Positions 17,791 through 27,293 are shown, numbered from the stretch's first letter. The stretch is 64,000 nucleotides of DNA from Lachnospiraceae bacterium (GCA_015057505.1 SVEG01000013.1:19009-83008); one strand, 5' to 3'. The notes: generated by a model not told the origin, from the sequence alone. Numbers and translations are program-made.

Positions 17791-18393
17791 ATGATTATCG
17801 GAGTTACGGGCGGAGTAGGTTGCGGCAAAAGCGTTATAATGGATTTGCTCAATAAGGAATTCGGCGTTCATATCATACTTGCCGATAACGTCGGACATGA
17901 GGTTATGGCACCGGATGGCGAGGCATACAGCGAAATTATAGATTTTTTCGGAAAAGAAATTGTTTCGGCAGACGGAGCCATTGACCGCAAAATTTTAGGT
18001 GCAAGGGTTTTTAACGACAAGGAAGCGCTTGACAAGCTTAATTCCATAATTCATCCTGCCGTTAAAAGAAGAATTCTGGGGAAGATAGACACTATACGGA
18101 ATAATAGTGACAAAGAACCTTTTATTGCGATTGAGGCGGCACTCCTTCTGGAAGACAATTATGACGAGATATGCGACACAATCTGGTATATATATGCCAC
18201 CAGAAAAGAACGTATAAGACGCCTTAAGGAAAGTCGCGGATATACCGACGAGAAGATTGCTTCAATTATGAAAAACCAGCTTACTGAGAAGGAATTCAGA
18301 CGACGCTCGGATGAAGTGATTGACAATTCGGGAAATATAGCGAAAACCCGCAAAAACTTGCAAAAAATACTGGATAAATACAGGGGTTTATGA
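17791..18393 (+). CDS. coaE: Dephospho-CoA kinase
   Basis: Last step of coenzyme A synthesis, phosphorylating dephospho-CoA at the 3' hydroxyl. 200 residues with Walker A 'GVTGGVGCGKSVIMDLL' near the start, 'ILADNVGHEVM', 'LNSIIHPAVKRRI' and 'EAALLLE'. ATG 17791 is preceded by GGAGAGG at 9 bases; the frame reaches back to 17734 but the added residues do not look like the family. coaD, the step before, is 3.5 kb downstream. Confidence 0.95.
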   Translation: MIIGVTGGVGCGKSVIMDLLNKEFGVHIILADNVGHEVMAPDGEAYSEIIDFFGKEIVSADGAIDRKILGARVFNDKEALDKLNSIIHPAVKRRILGKIDTIRNNSDKEPFIAIEAALLLEDNYDEICDTIWYIYATRKERIRRLKESRGYTDEKIASIMKNQLTEKEFRRRSDEVIDNSGNIAKTRKNLQKILDKYRGL

Positions 18394-18452
18394 TATTCTA
18401 AACGAAAGAAACCGTGTTATTACGGTATAATTATTTTTACGGAGTGAGATAA

Positions 18453-20240
18453 ATGGCAGCAGTGAATCATTATGTATTCGGTCTTGATATAGGAACAAGG
18501 AGCGTTGTCGGAACAGTAGGATATATGGAACGCAACAGGTTTAAGATCGTGGCTCAGTGTGTTAAGGAACATGACACAAGAGCAATGATTGACGGACAGA
18601 TTCATGATATCCATAAGGTTGGAGAAGTAATCCGTTTTGTTAAGCAGGAGCTTGAGTTGCAGATAAAGCATCCTCTTACAGAGGTTTGTATCGCGGCGGC
18701 AGGTCGCGTGCTTAAGACAATGAACACACATGTTGAGCAGGAGTTTGCAGAGGATACGCTCCTTACCAATGAGCATGTATATTCTCTTGATATGCTTGGT
18801 GTTGAGAAGGCACATGAGGAGCTGAACGGTAATTCGACGGAGCAGCAGTTTTACAATGTGGGATATTCTGTTGTTAAATATTATCTCAACGGTTATGAGA
18901 TGACCAGCATGGAAGGTCATAAGGGAAGAAAGATAGGAGCTGACATACTTTCGACTTTTTTGCCGGAAGAGGTTGTAGAAGGCTTATACGCGGCTGTACA
19001 TGAGGCGGATCTTGAAGTTGCAAGCCTTACACTCGAGCCTATCGCGGCTATTCAACTTGCAATTCCGGAGCAGTTCAGACTCCTTAACATAGCACTTGTT
19101 GATGTAGGTGCAGGAACATCCGATATCTGTATCACCAAGGGAGGAAGTATTATTGCGTACGGTATGATTCCTCTTGCAGGCGATGAGGTTACAGAGAAGA
19201 TTGTAGAGCAGTGCCTTGTTGACTTTAAGACTGCTGAGAAGATTAAACTCGCGGCAAGTAAGAAGAAAGACATTAATTACAAGGATATTATGGGACTTAA
19301 GCATACGATTTCACCGAAGGAAGTAATTGATATGGTTAAGGGAACCGTAATCCGCATGTCAGGCGAGATTGCCGATAAGATTTGTGAACTTAACGGCGGT
19401 AAACCTGTAAGTGCTGTATTTGTTGTCGGTGGTGGTGGTAAGATAAGCGGTTTTACCGACGGACTTGCAGACGGGCTTAAGATTCCGAATGAGCGTGTTG
19501 CCATAAGAGGCCAGGAGGTTATGGGCAATATTGACTTTGTGGATATTAAAGCCAAGAAGGATGCATTGTTTGTTACACCTATCGGTATCTGCTTGAATTT
19601 CTACAATCAGAAGAATAGTTTTATTTTTGTATATTTTAACGGTGAACGTTTAAGAATGTATGATAACGGACATGTTACCGTTTTGGATGCGGCGATGCAG
19701 TACGGTTTTGATAACAGTGCATTGTTCCCGAGAAGAGGAGCAGAGCTTGTTTTCAATGTAGACGGCAAGCAGCGTGTTATAAGAGGTGAGGCAGGAGACG
19801 GTGCGATAATATACATTAACGGTGAAGAAGCCAATATCCAGTCGCCTGTTTTACAGAACGACAGAATTACTATTGAAGAATCAACTTACGGTGCTGCAGC
19901 AACCTGTCAGATTCAAAACCTTCCCGAGTACAAGGGAAGCATTGCGTTTGAGGTTAACGGTAAGCCTGTGCAATGTCCGAAGTTTGCCGAAGTTAACGGA
20001 GAACTTCAGTCCGGTTACTATGATATTCGGCCGCAGGATGATATTAAGTTTTTGAATTACTATACCGTATCTCAGGTGATGCAGTTCCTTGATATTCCGA
20101 TGGACGGACTTGCCATCGAGGTTAACAACGAGGAAGCGGGACCCAATGAGAAGGTGTATGAGAATTTTAAAATGCGTTTCAGCGTGAAGGCAGATACATT
20201 TGCCAATTTAAAAGCACCCGAAGAGGAAGCAGAACAATAA
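18453..20240 (+). CDS. Long FtsA/PilM-like actin-fold ATPase
   Basis: 595 residues, against about 420 for normal FtsA. Residues ~8-375 carry the actin-like ATPase motifs: phosphate 1 'FGLDIGTRSVVG', phosphate 2 'ALVDVGAGTSDICI' and adenosine 'VFVVGGGGKISGF', with a 1C-like segment between. The last ~200 residues are beta-rich and include 'RRGAELVFNVDGKQRVIRG'; they match no domain I know, and the usual FtsA C-terminal membrane helix is missing. The dcw cluster at 36-49 kb has no ftsA, so this could replace it or work in another membrane-linked process. RBS GGAGTGAG; TATAAT at 18426. Confidence 0.75.
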   Translation: MAAVNHYVFGLDIGTRSVVGTVGYMERNRFKIVAQCVKEHDTRAMIDGQIHDIHKVGEVIRFVKQELELQIKHPLTEVCIAAAGRVLKTMNTHVEQEFAEDTLLTNEHVYSLDMLGVEKAHEELNGNSTEQQFYNVGYSVVKYYLNGYEMTSMEGHKGRKIGADILSTFLPEEVVEGLYAAVHEADLEVASLTLEPIAAIQLAIPEQFRLLNIALVDVGAGTSDICITKGGSIIAYGMIPLAGDEVTEKIVEQCLVDFKTAEKIKLAASKKKDINYKDIMGLKHTISPKEVIDMVKGTVIRMSGEIADKICELNGGKPVSAVFVVGGGGKISGFTDGLADGLKIPNERVAIRGQEVMGNIDFVDIKAKKDALFVTPIGICLNFYNQKNSFIFVYFNGERLRMYDNGHVTVLDAAMQYGFDNSALFPRRGAELVFNVDGKQRVIRGEAGDGAIIYINGEEANIQSPVLQNDRITIEESTYGAAATCQIQNLPEYKGSIAFEVNGKPVQCPKFAEVNGELQSGYYDIRPQDDIKFLNYYTVSQVMQFLDIPMDGLAIEVNNEEAGPNEKVYENFKMRFSVKADTFANLKAPEEEAEQ

Positions 20241-20366
20241 GCTAATTATTTACATAAATGCAAATAACCTCCCAGATTATTTTTGGACAGTCGTCATATA
20301 CTAAGACTGTAACAGGACAGTAAATAAATGCTGTCGCATGGAACAGCTTATAAGGAGGTTATGAAT

Positions 20367-20573
20367 ATGTCTAATAGATCATCTAACAGAGCAGCAGTAC
20401 CTGAAGCAAAGGAAGCTTTGAACAAGTTTAAATATGAGGTTGCAAATGAGATTGGTGTTCCGTTAAGCCACAGCTATAACGGTAACCTCACATCTTACCA
20501 GAACGGTTCGGTAGGAGGTTATATGGTTAAGAAAATGATCGAAGCTCAGGAAAGACAGATGTCAGGTAAATAA
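20367..20573 (+). CDS. Alpha/beta-type small acid-soluble spore protein
   Basis: 68 residues. 'ALNKFKYEVANEIGVPL' contains the E-I/V-G motif that is cut by the germination protease, and 'GSVGGYMVKKMIEAQERQM' is the conserved DNA-binding helix of alpha/beta SASPs. These proteins coat forespore DNA and protect it from UV and heat. ATG 20367 is 8 bases from AAGGAGG; ATG 20361 is too close. A sigma-G promoter is expected, but I see only a weak partial match (TATACTA at 20297). Confidence 0.93.
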   Translation: MSNRSSNRAAVPEAKEALNKFKYEVANEIGVPLSHSYNGNLTSYQNGSVGGYMVKKMIEAQERQMSGK

Positions 20574-20591
20574 GCGAGTATATAAATAAAG

Positions 20592-20622
20592 GTGCTGCCA
20601 CTGATTGTGGCAGCACTTTTTT
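20592..20622 (+). terminator. Strong intrinsic terminator after the SASP gene
   Basis: Perfect 10-bp arms GTGCTGCCAC / GTGGCAGCAC with a 5-base loop, followed by T6. Confidence 0.93.
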
Positions 20623-20631
20623 GGAGCCACA

Positions 20632-20679
20632 GCCCGGCAAATGAAAAACTGTGTTTACACAGTTTTTCATTTGCCGGGC
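20632..20679. repeat. Perfect 22-bp inverted repeat before rsmD
   Basis: Arms at 20632-20653 and 20658-20679 with a TTTA loop; each arm contains GCCCGGC, AAATG and AAAAACTGTG. It starts only 9 bases after the T-tract of the SASP terminator and has no T-tract of its own on either strand, so it is not a simple second terminator. It is followed by two short hairpin-prone pieces (AAGCTTTGCTT, GGCGTAAGCC) before the rsmD start. May belong to the palindromic elements seen elsewhere in the window. Confidence 0.85.
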
Positions 20680-20743
20680 GCAAGAACAGCGAGAAGCTTT
20701 GCTTTGAGCTGAAGGCGTAAGCCAAGCATGGAAAGGAGAAATT

Positions 20744-21304
20744 ATGAGAGTTATAGCAGGGAAAGCAAGGAGACTTTTGTTAAAAACGATAGAAGGCAAT
20801 GACACAAGACCTACTACAGACAGAATAAAAGAGACTTTGTTTAATATGATTAACAATGATGTACCGGGAGCAAGATTTCTTGATTTGTTTGCGGGAAGCG
20901 GCGGAATAGGTATTGAGGCACTTAGCAGAGGGGCAGCGTTTTGTGCATTTGTAGAGAATAATCCCAAGGCAGCAAACTGCATCAGGGATAATCTTTCACA
21001 TACAAAATTAAGTGATGATGCACTTGTACTTGAGGGCAGTTTTAATGCGGCTCTTAAAAAGCTGGAAGGTAAAGGTGCGTTTGATATTGTATTTATGGAT
21101 CCTCCGTATGCAAGCGGATATGAGAGACAGGTACTTGAATATTTTTCGCAATCTGACTTGATTATTGACGATACTGTTATTATAATAGAAGCAGCGCTTG
21201 ATACTGATTTTTCGTGGGCAGAGGACATGGGTTATAGGATAGAGCGCGAGAAGTTATATAAGACAAATAAACACATTTTTGTGTCAAGAGAGGGCAAAGA
21301 GTAG
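20744..21304 (+). CDS. rsmD: 16S rRNA (guanine(966)-N2)-methyltransferase RsmD
   Basis: 186 residues. Begins 'MRVIAGKARRLLL' as RsmD does, then 'TRPTTDRIKETLFNM', motif I 'FLDLFAGSGGIGIEALSRGA' and the catalytic 'FMDPPY'. It methylates G966 of 16S rRNA in the 30S head. AAAGGAG lies 7 bases before the ATG. The stop codon touches the coaD start, the usual rsmD-coaD pair. Confidence 0.96.
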   Translation: MRVIAGKARRLLLKTIEGNDTRPTTDRIKETLFNMINNDVPGARFLDLFAGSGGIGIEALSRGAAFCAFVENNPKAANCIRDNLSHTKLSDDALVLEGSFNAALKKLEGKGAFDIVFMDPPYASGYERQVLEYFSQSDLIIDDTVIIIEAALDTDFSWAEDMGYRIEREKLYKTNKHIFVSREGKE

Positions 21305-21805
21305 ATGAAAAGAGCTATATATCCCGGAAGCTTTGATCCGATTACTTTCGGACATCTGGATGTTATTGAGCGTTCATTAAGGATAGCTGATGAGGTTATT
21401 GTCGGAGTTCTTAACAATAATTCCAAAAACCCGTTGTTTACATCGGAGGAACGTGTTAAGATGATAGAAGAGGCAACAAGCCATCTTAAGAATGTCAAGG
21501 TAGTTGCTTTTGAAGGTCTTTTGGTTGATTTTGTGAAGCAGATGAATGCCAACCATGTTGTAAGAGGTTTAAGAGCTGTTACAGATTTTGAGTATGAGCT
21601 TCAGATGTCACAGCTTAACAATGCACTGGACGAAGATATTGATACGGTGTTTTTGACTACGCGTCTTGAATATGCGTATTTAAGTTCAAGTATTACAAAA
21701 GAGATTGCCATGATGGGCGGAGACATAAGAAAGTTTGTTCCGGCGTGCGTGGTTGACAAGGTATATGACAAATATCAAAGGAGAGAGAAGAATGAGCAGA
21801 ATTGA
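21305..21805 (+). CDS. coaD: Pantetheine-phosphate adenylyltransferase
   Basis: Fourth step of CoA synthesis: joins AMP to 4'-phosphopantetheine to give dephospho-CoA. 166 residues with the nucleotidyltransferase motif '[19 protein letters not shown]' at the N-terminus and '[20 protein letters not shown]' near the end (the SSS-x-R/K-like loop). It starts directly after the rsmD stop. Its last 14 bases overlap the following coiled-coil gene. Confidence 0.97.
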   Translation: MKRAIYPGSFDPITFGHLDVIERSLRIADEVIVGVLNNNSKNPLFTSEERVKMIEEATSHLKNVKVVAFEGLLVDFVKQMNANHVVRGLRAVTDFEYELQMSQLNNALDEDIDTVFLTTRLEYAYLSSSITKEIAMMGGDIRKFVPACVVDKVYDKYQRREKNEQN

Positions 21806-22376
21806 GCAGATAATTGAAGAGATGGAAGAGTATTTGGAGGGGTGCAAGAATCCGATGTTTTCAACCTCCAAGATAGTAGTGGACAAAGAAGAGATGCTTG
21901 AGTTACTCGCGGAACTCAGACTTCGTACTCCGGAGGAGATTAAGAAATATCAGAAGATAGTTGCCAATAGGGATGCTATCCTTGACGAAGCCAAGAAGCA
22001 GGCGGCAGAAATTGTTAATCAGGCTAATATACATACCAACGAGCTTATTAATGAGCACGAGATTATGCAGCAGGCATATGCTAAGGCCAATGAGATACTT
22101 CAGGATGCTTCTGTAAGAGCACAACAGATTCTTGACGATGCTACAGAGGCGGCCAACAGTTATCGTATGGGTGCAATTCATTATACTGATGATTTGCTCT
22201 CGGGGATGCAGAATCTTGTGGCGGCAACGATGGATGCAACCAAGCAGAAGTACGAGTCGTTTTTTAAGGCGTTAAGTTCTACGTATGACATTATTTCAGC
22301 TAACCGTAATGAACTTTATCCTAATACGGAAGCTAATCTTGAGTATATTAACGAAGAAGAACAGACAGAAGAATAG
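21792..22376 (+). CDS. Coiled-coil protein of the coaD-ylbJ neighbourhood, function unknown
   Basis: A 194-residue, Glu/Gln/Ala-rich protein with long predicted coiled coils at about residues 60-150 ('[20 protein letters not shown]', '[20 protein letters not shown]'). These resemble the hinged helices of DivIVA-like or ATP-synthase b-like proteins, but there is no membrane segment. Relatives in Clostridia are often called just 'ATPase', yet I see no Walker A motif. ATG 21792 has AAGGAGAG upstream and lies inside the end of coaD, so translation is coupled. Confidence 0.7.
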   Translation: MSRIEQIIEEMEEYLEGCKNPMFSTSKIVVDKEEMLELLAELRLRTPEEIKKYQKIVANRDAILDEAKKQAAEIVNQANIHTNELINEHEIMQQAYAKANEILQDASVRAQQILDDATEAANSYRMGAIHYTDDLLSGMQNLVAATMDATKQKYESFFKALSSTYDIISANRNELYPNTEANLEYINEEEQTEE

Positions 22377-22385
22377 AGTTAATCA

Positions 22386-22421
22386 GGGTTGCAGAGTTAA
22401 TTTGCAACCCTTTGGTTTTTT
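22386..22421 (+). terminator. Intrinsic terminator between convergent genes
   Basis: GGGTTGCA (22386-22393) pairs with TGCAACCC (22403-22410), followed by TTTGGTTTTTTC. It ends the rsmD-coaD-coiled-coil operon just before the stop codon of the facing gene. Confidence 0.8.
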
Positions 22422-22422
22422 C

Positions 22423-23367
22423 TTACAGAATTATAAAAATAAGATAAGAGATAATAAATACTATAGCAGAACATGCTATTCTGAATAAAATATACTGCTT
22501 TAGAGACAGACCGCTACCGTTAATCATTCCGGATGTTTGGGCTATTCCGGACAAGCCGCCAAAGGTGGCACATGTAAAGAGTGTGGGGTAAATGAGTCCT
22601 GATTGTATAAGTAAAGGGGAAGTCGTGCAGTAGCGGCAACCGGTTGTTACTTCAAGGCATATAACTGCAATTGTCCTTAATGTTTCCGGGAGAATATGCA
22701 TATGTTCAAACAGAGAGCAAAACACTGAAAAAAGTATAATGTATCCGCCGAGCTTTAATGAAGTTAGGGCAGAATTAACTATGGCATTGTCGAGAAGTGT
22801 AATAATATCTTCTTTTTGACAGGCTGACTTGAGTGTTTTTGTAACCGGTTTTAGAAAATTGTTTTTTTGAATATAATATTTTTTTGTGAAAAAAGCCATA
22901 AAAATCGGGATGCCATACAGTATAAGTATTGCAAAGGGAATTATTTTTTTATTATTAAGCAGTGTATTGCATATGAAACTTACGGTAAATATCGGACTTA
23001 TGTTATTACAAAAGTTCATAAGATACTGAGCTTCTTTAAGTGAAAGCCGTTTTTCTTGGAGAAGGTCGGCGGCAGTTTTTGCACCTAAGGGATAGCCACA
23101 GAACATACCTATAATAAAAACATAATTTCCGGAGGGAGACAAACCGAAAAGTTTTGATGTAATGGGTGAAAACAACTTGTTTAGCAGTTGTTCCCCTTGA
23201 AGACCGATTAATACTGAGGACAGAATCATAAACGGAAGCAGTGTCGGTACTACAGTGTTAAGCCATAGGACAAGCCCGTTTGCGGAGCCTTCAAGAGTTA
23301 GTTTTGAATTTAAAAGGAAGACGAGTATTGTTATTGCAACAAATAGAAAATAAAGATATCGTTTCAT
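22423..23367 (-). CDS. YlbJ-like sporulation membrane protein
   Basis: About 314 residues with 7-8 hydrophobic segments. Family features: an N-terminal membrane helix, 'PTLLPFMILSSVLIG', 'FCGYPLGAKTAADLL', 'LMNFCNNISPIFTVSF' and 'GGLSGIAQTSGMI'. These are Gly/Pro-rich gate-type motifs of the nucleoside-recognition/YlbJ family. In Bacillus, YlbJ is a mother-cell protein needed for normal spores. The position next to coaD fits ylbJ. ATG 23367 is preferred; a TTG at 23391 would add 8 residues, and neither has a good RBS. Confidence 0.85.
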   Translation of the reverse strand: MKRYLYFLFVAITILVFLLNSKLTLEGSANGLVLWLNTVVPTLLPFMILSSVLIGLQGEQLLNKLFSPITSKLFGLSPSGNYVFIIGMFCGYPLGAKTAADLLQEKRLSLKEAQYLMNFCNNISPIFTVSFICNTLLNNKKIIPFAILILYGIPIFMAFFTKKYYIQKNNFLKPVTKTLKSACQKEDIITLLDNAIVNSALTSLKLGGYIILFSVFCSLFEHMHILPETLRTIAVICLEVTTGCRYCTTSPLLIQSGLIYPTLFTCATFGGLSGIAQTSGMINGSGLSLKQYILFRIACSAIVFIISYLIFIIL

Positions 23368-23489
23368 GATTTTGATTATGTTTTTAATCAATATATTCTT
23401 AAAATTTCATTAATATCACGGATAAGAGTTGAATTTTTTACAAAGTTATGTAAAAATAGAGAGGATATGGAAGAAGGAAGGTATAAGGA

Positions 23490-24947
23490 ATGAACACCTT
23501 AGATAATTTGCAACCGGCAACGGTTTTTTCATACTTTAAAAAAATATGTGATATACCGCATGGTTCAGGCAATACACAAATGATAAGTGAGTATTGCGTT
23601 AATTTTGCCAAAGACCATGGTTTGTGGTATAGGCAGGATGAGTCAGGTAACGTGATTATAAGAAAACCTGCTACGGCAGGACGAGAGACGGATAAAGGAA
23701 TCGTTATACAGGGTCATCTTGATATGGTGGCTGTTAAAGATGCAGATTCCAAACATGATTTCGGCAAAGATCCGCTTGATTTAGTTATTGATGGAGACTA
23801 TTTGTATGCGAAGGGAACTTCGCTTGGTGGGGATGACGGTATTGCAATTGCATATGCACTCGCGATACTTGATTCTGATACAATCAGCCATCCGCAGATA
23901 GAGGCTGTTTTTACGGTTGATGAGGAAATTGGCCTTTTGGGGGCTGCTGCACTTGATATGTCAGATGTTACAGGCAGTTATCTTTTGAACATTGATTCAG
24001 AAGAAGAGGGCGTTTTGCTTGTGAGTTGTGCGGGCGGACTTAGCGGGTATATTTCACTTCCAGTGAAGAGATGCAGTTGTGCAGGTACATTGGTGAAGGT
24101 AAGTGTTGACGGATTGCTCGGTGGACACTCAGGTGTGGAAATTGACAGGGAGCGTTGTAATGCAATTAAGCTTATGGGCCGTCTTTTTTTTGATTTGCAT
24201 CAGCAGTTCGATTTTAAACTTTTGTCATTAACTGGCGGTGAGAAGGACAATGCTATTGCAAAATATTGCGAAGCACACCTTGTTGTATATAGTGAAAAAG
24301 TACGGGAATTGGTCGGAGTTATTGACAATTTTGAAAAAATCTATTTAAATGAGTATAGAGCATCAGATTCAGGACTTAGGCTGGATGTTGATATAGTAGA
24401 AGATGTTTTGGATAAGGCCTGCGTTAGTGGCGTTTACCTTGAGAAAGTAATTTTTCTTTTAAGGCAGCTTCCATATGGAGTTATGCATCGTTCGGTAGAG
24501 ATAGAAGGACTTGTAGAGACATCAATGAATCTTGGAATTTTGAAAATGTCTGACGATGACGATGAACTGGCACTTACGGTTTCTTTAAGAAGCAGTGAGA
24601 ATACGAGAAAAAAGGAATTAAACGATAAAGTATGTTATCTTGTTGAGTTTTTAGGCGGTTCGTACAGTACTTCGGGAGAATATCCCGCATGGCCTTATCG
24701 CAGTGACTCGGAAATAAGACCGAAGATGACAGAGATTTATTCGAAGATGTTTGGAAAAGAACTTAAAGTTGAGGCTATTCATGCGGGACTTGAGTGCGGA
24801 ATTTTGCTTGAGAAGAAGCCAGAGCTTGATGCGGTTTCTTTTGGACCTGATATTTTAGATATTCATACTGCGAAGGAACGTCTTTGCATATCATCTGTAG
24901 AGAGAATGTGGCGTTATCTGGTAGAGGTTATTGAACATGTTTTGTAA
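23490..24947 (+). CDS. pepD: Aminoacyl-histidine dipeptidase (PepD, peptidase family M20)
   Basis: 485 residues, a cytosolic zinc dipeptidase. Metal and catalytic motifs of M20 are present: 'IQGHLDMV' (His, Asp) at ~residue 77, 'SLGGDDGIAIAYALAIL' with the bridging Asp, 'FTVDEEIGLLGA' with the Glu pair, and 'HAGLECGIL' near the end. The inserted lid domain contains 'GGHSGVEIDRERCNAIKLM'. It cleaves Xaa-His and other dipeptides. Start ATG 23490 after AAGGAAGG. Divergent from the YlbJ-like gene, with LCP genes following by 26 bases. Confidence 0.95.
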   Translation: MNTLDNLQPATVFSYFKKICDIPHGSGNTQMISEYCVNFAKDHGLWYRQDESGNVIIRKPATAGRETDKGIVIQGHLDMVAVKDADSKHDFGKDPLDLVIDGDYLYAKGTSLGGDDGIAIAYALAILDSDTISHPQIEAVFTVDEEIGLLGAAALDMSDVTGSYLLNIDSEEEGVLLVSCAGGLSGYISLPVKRCSCAGTLVKVSVDGLLGGHSGVEIDRERCNAIKLMGRLFFDLHQQFDFKLLSLTGGEKDNAIAKYCEAHLVVYSEKVRELVGVIDNFEKIYLNEYRASDSGLRLDVDIVEDVLDKACVSGVYLEKVIFLLRQLPYGVMHRSVEIEGLVETSMNLGILKMSDDDDELALTVSLRSSENTRKKELNDKVCYLVEFLGGSYSTSGEYPAWPYRSDSEIRPKMTEIYSKMFGKELKVEAIHAGLECGILLEKKPELDAVSFGPDILDIHTAKERLCISSVERMWRYLVEVIEHVL

Positions 24948-24973
24948 ATGTCTTAAGGGCAAAAGAGGTTATT

Positions 24974-26095
24974 ATGGATAAAGATAATAAGAATACATCT
25001 GCAACTAAAAAGAGTATTTTATCAAAGGTAATTATAGGATTGGCAGGAACCATTGCGCTTGCAATAATTATATTTGTCTGCTATGTACTTCATTTATTAA
25101 GTCTTCCTAGGCGGGATTTGGATGGTAATACGGTACCGTCTTTTGATCCGGTTGAGACGACAACTGAAGAAGAGGATACATCAGGGCTTGAAGATCTTCC
25201 GGTTGTAACAGCGCCTTCTACAAACCCTGGGGAGACAATAGAGCAAACAACTGTAACACATAGGGATGAAAAAGGTGTATATAACATAATTTTGCTCGGT
25301 GCGGATAAGGTTTCGGGATATCTTACAGATTCAATGATAGTTGTTACTATTAATCAGAACGACAATTCAATTAAAATGACTTCGTTCATGAGGGATATGT
25401 GGGTAAGTATTCCGGGCAAGTCTCCGAATCGATTGAATACCGTATATCAGAAAGGTGGAAGGGATTTACTCTTCCAGGTTTATCGGGAACATTTCGGAAT
25501 AGAACTTCACGGTTATGTACTTGTGGATTATAGTTCTCTTGCGGATGTTGTTGATGCTCTCGGTGGGGTTGAGATTTATGTCAGTAAGAGGATAGCCGAT
25601 TTTTTGAATACCTCCAACTATATTCCTAAGGAGTATTGCACATTGATACCGGGAGCCACACAGACATTAAATGGTGCACAAGTTGTTGGTTATTGTCGTC
25701 AGAGACAGCTTGGAAACGGTGTTGAAGCTAATGATTTTGCAAGGACACAGAGACAGAGGGAGGTACTTAATGCCATTTATGAAAAGTTCCGCAACAAGAG
25801 TCTGGTAGAACTTCTCGGTGTTATGGAAAAGGTACTTCCGCTAGTGCTTACGGATATGAGCTCTGCGGAGATGATTGATATTGCCACAAAGGCAATAACA
25901 GCAGGTCTTGGTGATATTGAACAGATGCGTATACCTATAAATGGTACATATGCTGATTATACTTATAAGGAAAATGTAGATGATATAGGAAAACGCGTTA
26001 TGAAGATTGATTTTGAAGCAAATGCGAAGGCACTGCATGACTTCCTTTTCGGTTCGGATGAAGTTTCAGAGGAACCAACGGCGGCAGGTAATTAA
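24974..26095 (+). CDS. LytR-CpsA-Psr (LCP) family cell wall protein, copy 1
   Basis: 373 residues: short cytoplasmic N-terminus, one membrane helix at ~20-42, a Thr/Glu/Pro-rich linker, and an extracellular LCP domain from ~95. LCP marks are 'YNIILLGADKVSGYLTDSMIVV', 'FMRDMWVSIPGKSPNRLNTVY', 'GYVLVDYSSLADVVDALGGVEIYV' and 'YCRQRQLGNGVEANDFARTQRQREVL', with the Arg/Asp residues that bind polyprenyl phosphate. These enzymes attach glycopolymers such as teichoic acids to peptidoglycan. A paralog follows 13 bases downstream. Confidence 0.93.
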   Translation: MDKDNKNTSATKKSILSKVIIGLAGTIALAIIIFVCYVLHLLSLPRRDLDGNTVPSFDPVETTTEEEDTSGLEDLPVVTAPSTNPGETIEQTTVTHRDEKGVYNIILLGADKVSGYLTDSMIVVTINQNDNSIKMTSFMRDMWVSIPGKSPNRLNTVYQKGGRDLLFQVYREHFGIELHGYVLVDYSSLADVVDALGGVEIYVSKRIADFLNTSNYIPKEYCTLIPGATQTLNGAQVVGYCRQRQLGNGVEANDFARTQRQREVLNAIYEKFRNKSLVELLGVMEKVLPLVLTDMSSAEMIDIATKAITAGLGDIEQMRIPINGTYADYTYKENVDDIGKRVMKIDFEANAKALHDFLFGSDEVSEEPTAAGN

Positions 26096-26108
26096 GGAGA
26101 GTTATAAT

Positions 26109-27293
26109 ATGGGTAATACCGATATGGAAAGCAAAGAAAATAAGGAAAGCAACGTAAATAGCGAGAATAAAGAAAGTAGCATAAACAAAGATTCTGAGAA
26201 GCAGGCTTCGATTGACAAAAAGCCGGTAAAAGACATTAAGAAACCACATGGCAAAAAGAATAAAGTTGCATTCAGAGTTTTAGCTGCAGTTGGTGTTGTT
26301 CTTGTGCTGATACTGGGGTTGGGAATCGGATATGTAATACATTTATATAATTTGATGAATCATGATGACGGAACCAATCCTACAAGTAGTTTTGCGCAGG
26401 AAGATGTAAGTTATGAAGTTGTTGAGAATCCTGAGGATATTGCGCACTTACCTACAGTCACTATACAGACACCTGAGCATCATGAAGAAGTTGAGACTAA
26501 GGAAGGGCGTCATGTAGAAGGTGTATATAATATTTTGCTTCTCGGTCTTGATAAAGCCCAGGGGAATTTGTCTGATACGATAATGATAGCCACGCTTGAT
26601 ACAAGAGATAATTCGATAAAACTTACTTCCGTAATGAGAGATATCCTTGTTCAGATACCAGGATATTCGCCTAATAAGCTTAATGTTCCCTATAAGCTTG
26701 GTGGAATAAAATTGCTTTATCAGGTGCTCGAAAATTATTTCGAGATAAAATTTGACGGATATGTTGCTATTAATTATTATGCACTTGAGGATGCCGTAGA
26801 TGCCTTGGGAGGTGTTTCACTTTACATCAGTAAAGTTGAAGCAGAATTTTTGAATACTTCGAATTTTATTTCAGATGAATCGTCAAGAAGTCTTGTCGGA
26901 GGTAAGACACAGAAGGTTAATGGCTCTCAGTTTGTAGGATATTGCAGACAAAGGTTTACGACTGCGGATGCTGATTTTGGAAGAACCAAGAGACAGAGAT
27001 ATGCGCTTAATGCTTTATATGAAAAATTCAAAGGGAGCAGTGTGTCACAGGCACGTAATCTTATAGAGACTGTATTGCCGTATGTTACCACAGATTTAAA
27101 ACTTACTGATATGGTAGCACTTGCAACCAATGCTATTTCTGCGGGACTGGGAGATATTAAGCAACTCAGAATTCCGGAGAATGATGCATATGTTGATGCA
27201 CAGTATAAGAATATGTTGGTGCTTGATGTAGATTTCGAAAAAAGCAAGGTTTCTTTGCATAAGTTTATTTTTGGTGATTATATAGAAGATTGA
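26109..27293 (+). CDS. LytR-CpsA-Psr (LCP) family cell wall protein, copy 2
   Basis: 394 residues. The cytoplasmic N-terminus is longer and highly charged (Lys/Glu/Ser/Asn), followed by a membrane helix at ~55-80 and an LCP domain from ~135: 'YNILLLGLDKAQGNLSDTIMIA', 'VMRDILVQIPGYSPNKLNVPY' and 'FVGYCRQRFTTADADFGRTKRQRYALNALY'. It is clearly paralogous to the gene before it along the whole LCP domain, so the pair came from a tandem duplication. ATG 26109 follows AAGGAGAG; the frame upstream lies inside copy 1. Confidence 0.93.
   Translation: MGNTDMESKENKESNVNSENKESSINKDSEKQASIDKKPVKDIKKPHGKKNKVAFRVLAAVGVVLVLILGLGIGYVIHLYNLMNHDDGTNPTSSFAQEDVSYEVVENPEDIAHLPTVTIQTPEHHEEVETKEGRHVEGVYNILLLGLDKAQGNLSDTIMIATLDTRDNSIKLTSVMRDILVQIPGYSPNKLNVPYKLGGIKLLYQVLENYFEIKFDGYVAINYYALEDAVDALGGVSLYISKVEAEFLNTSNFISDESSRSLVGGKTQKVNGSQFVGYCRQRFTTADADFGRTKRQRYALNALYEKFKGSSVSQARNLIETVLPYVTTDLKLTDMVALATNAISAGLGDIKQLRIPENDAYVDAQYKNMLVLDVDFEKSKVSLHKFIFGDYIED

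Noticed and set aside
20291..20303. Sigma-G promoter before the SASP gene
   Set aside because: TATACTA resembles the -10, but I find no matching -35 at the right distance.
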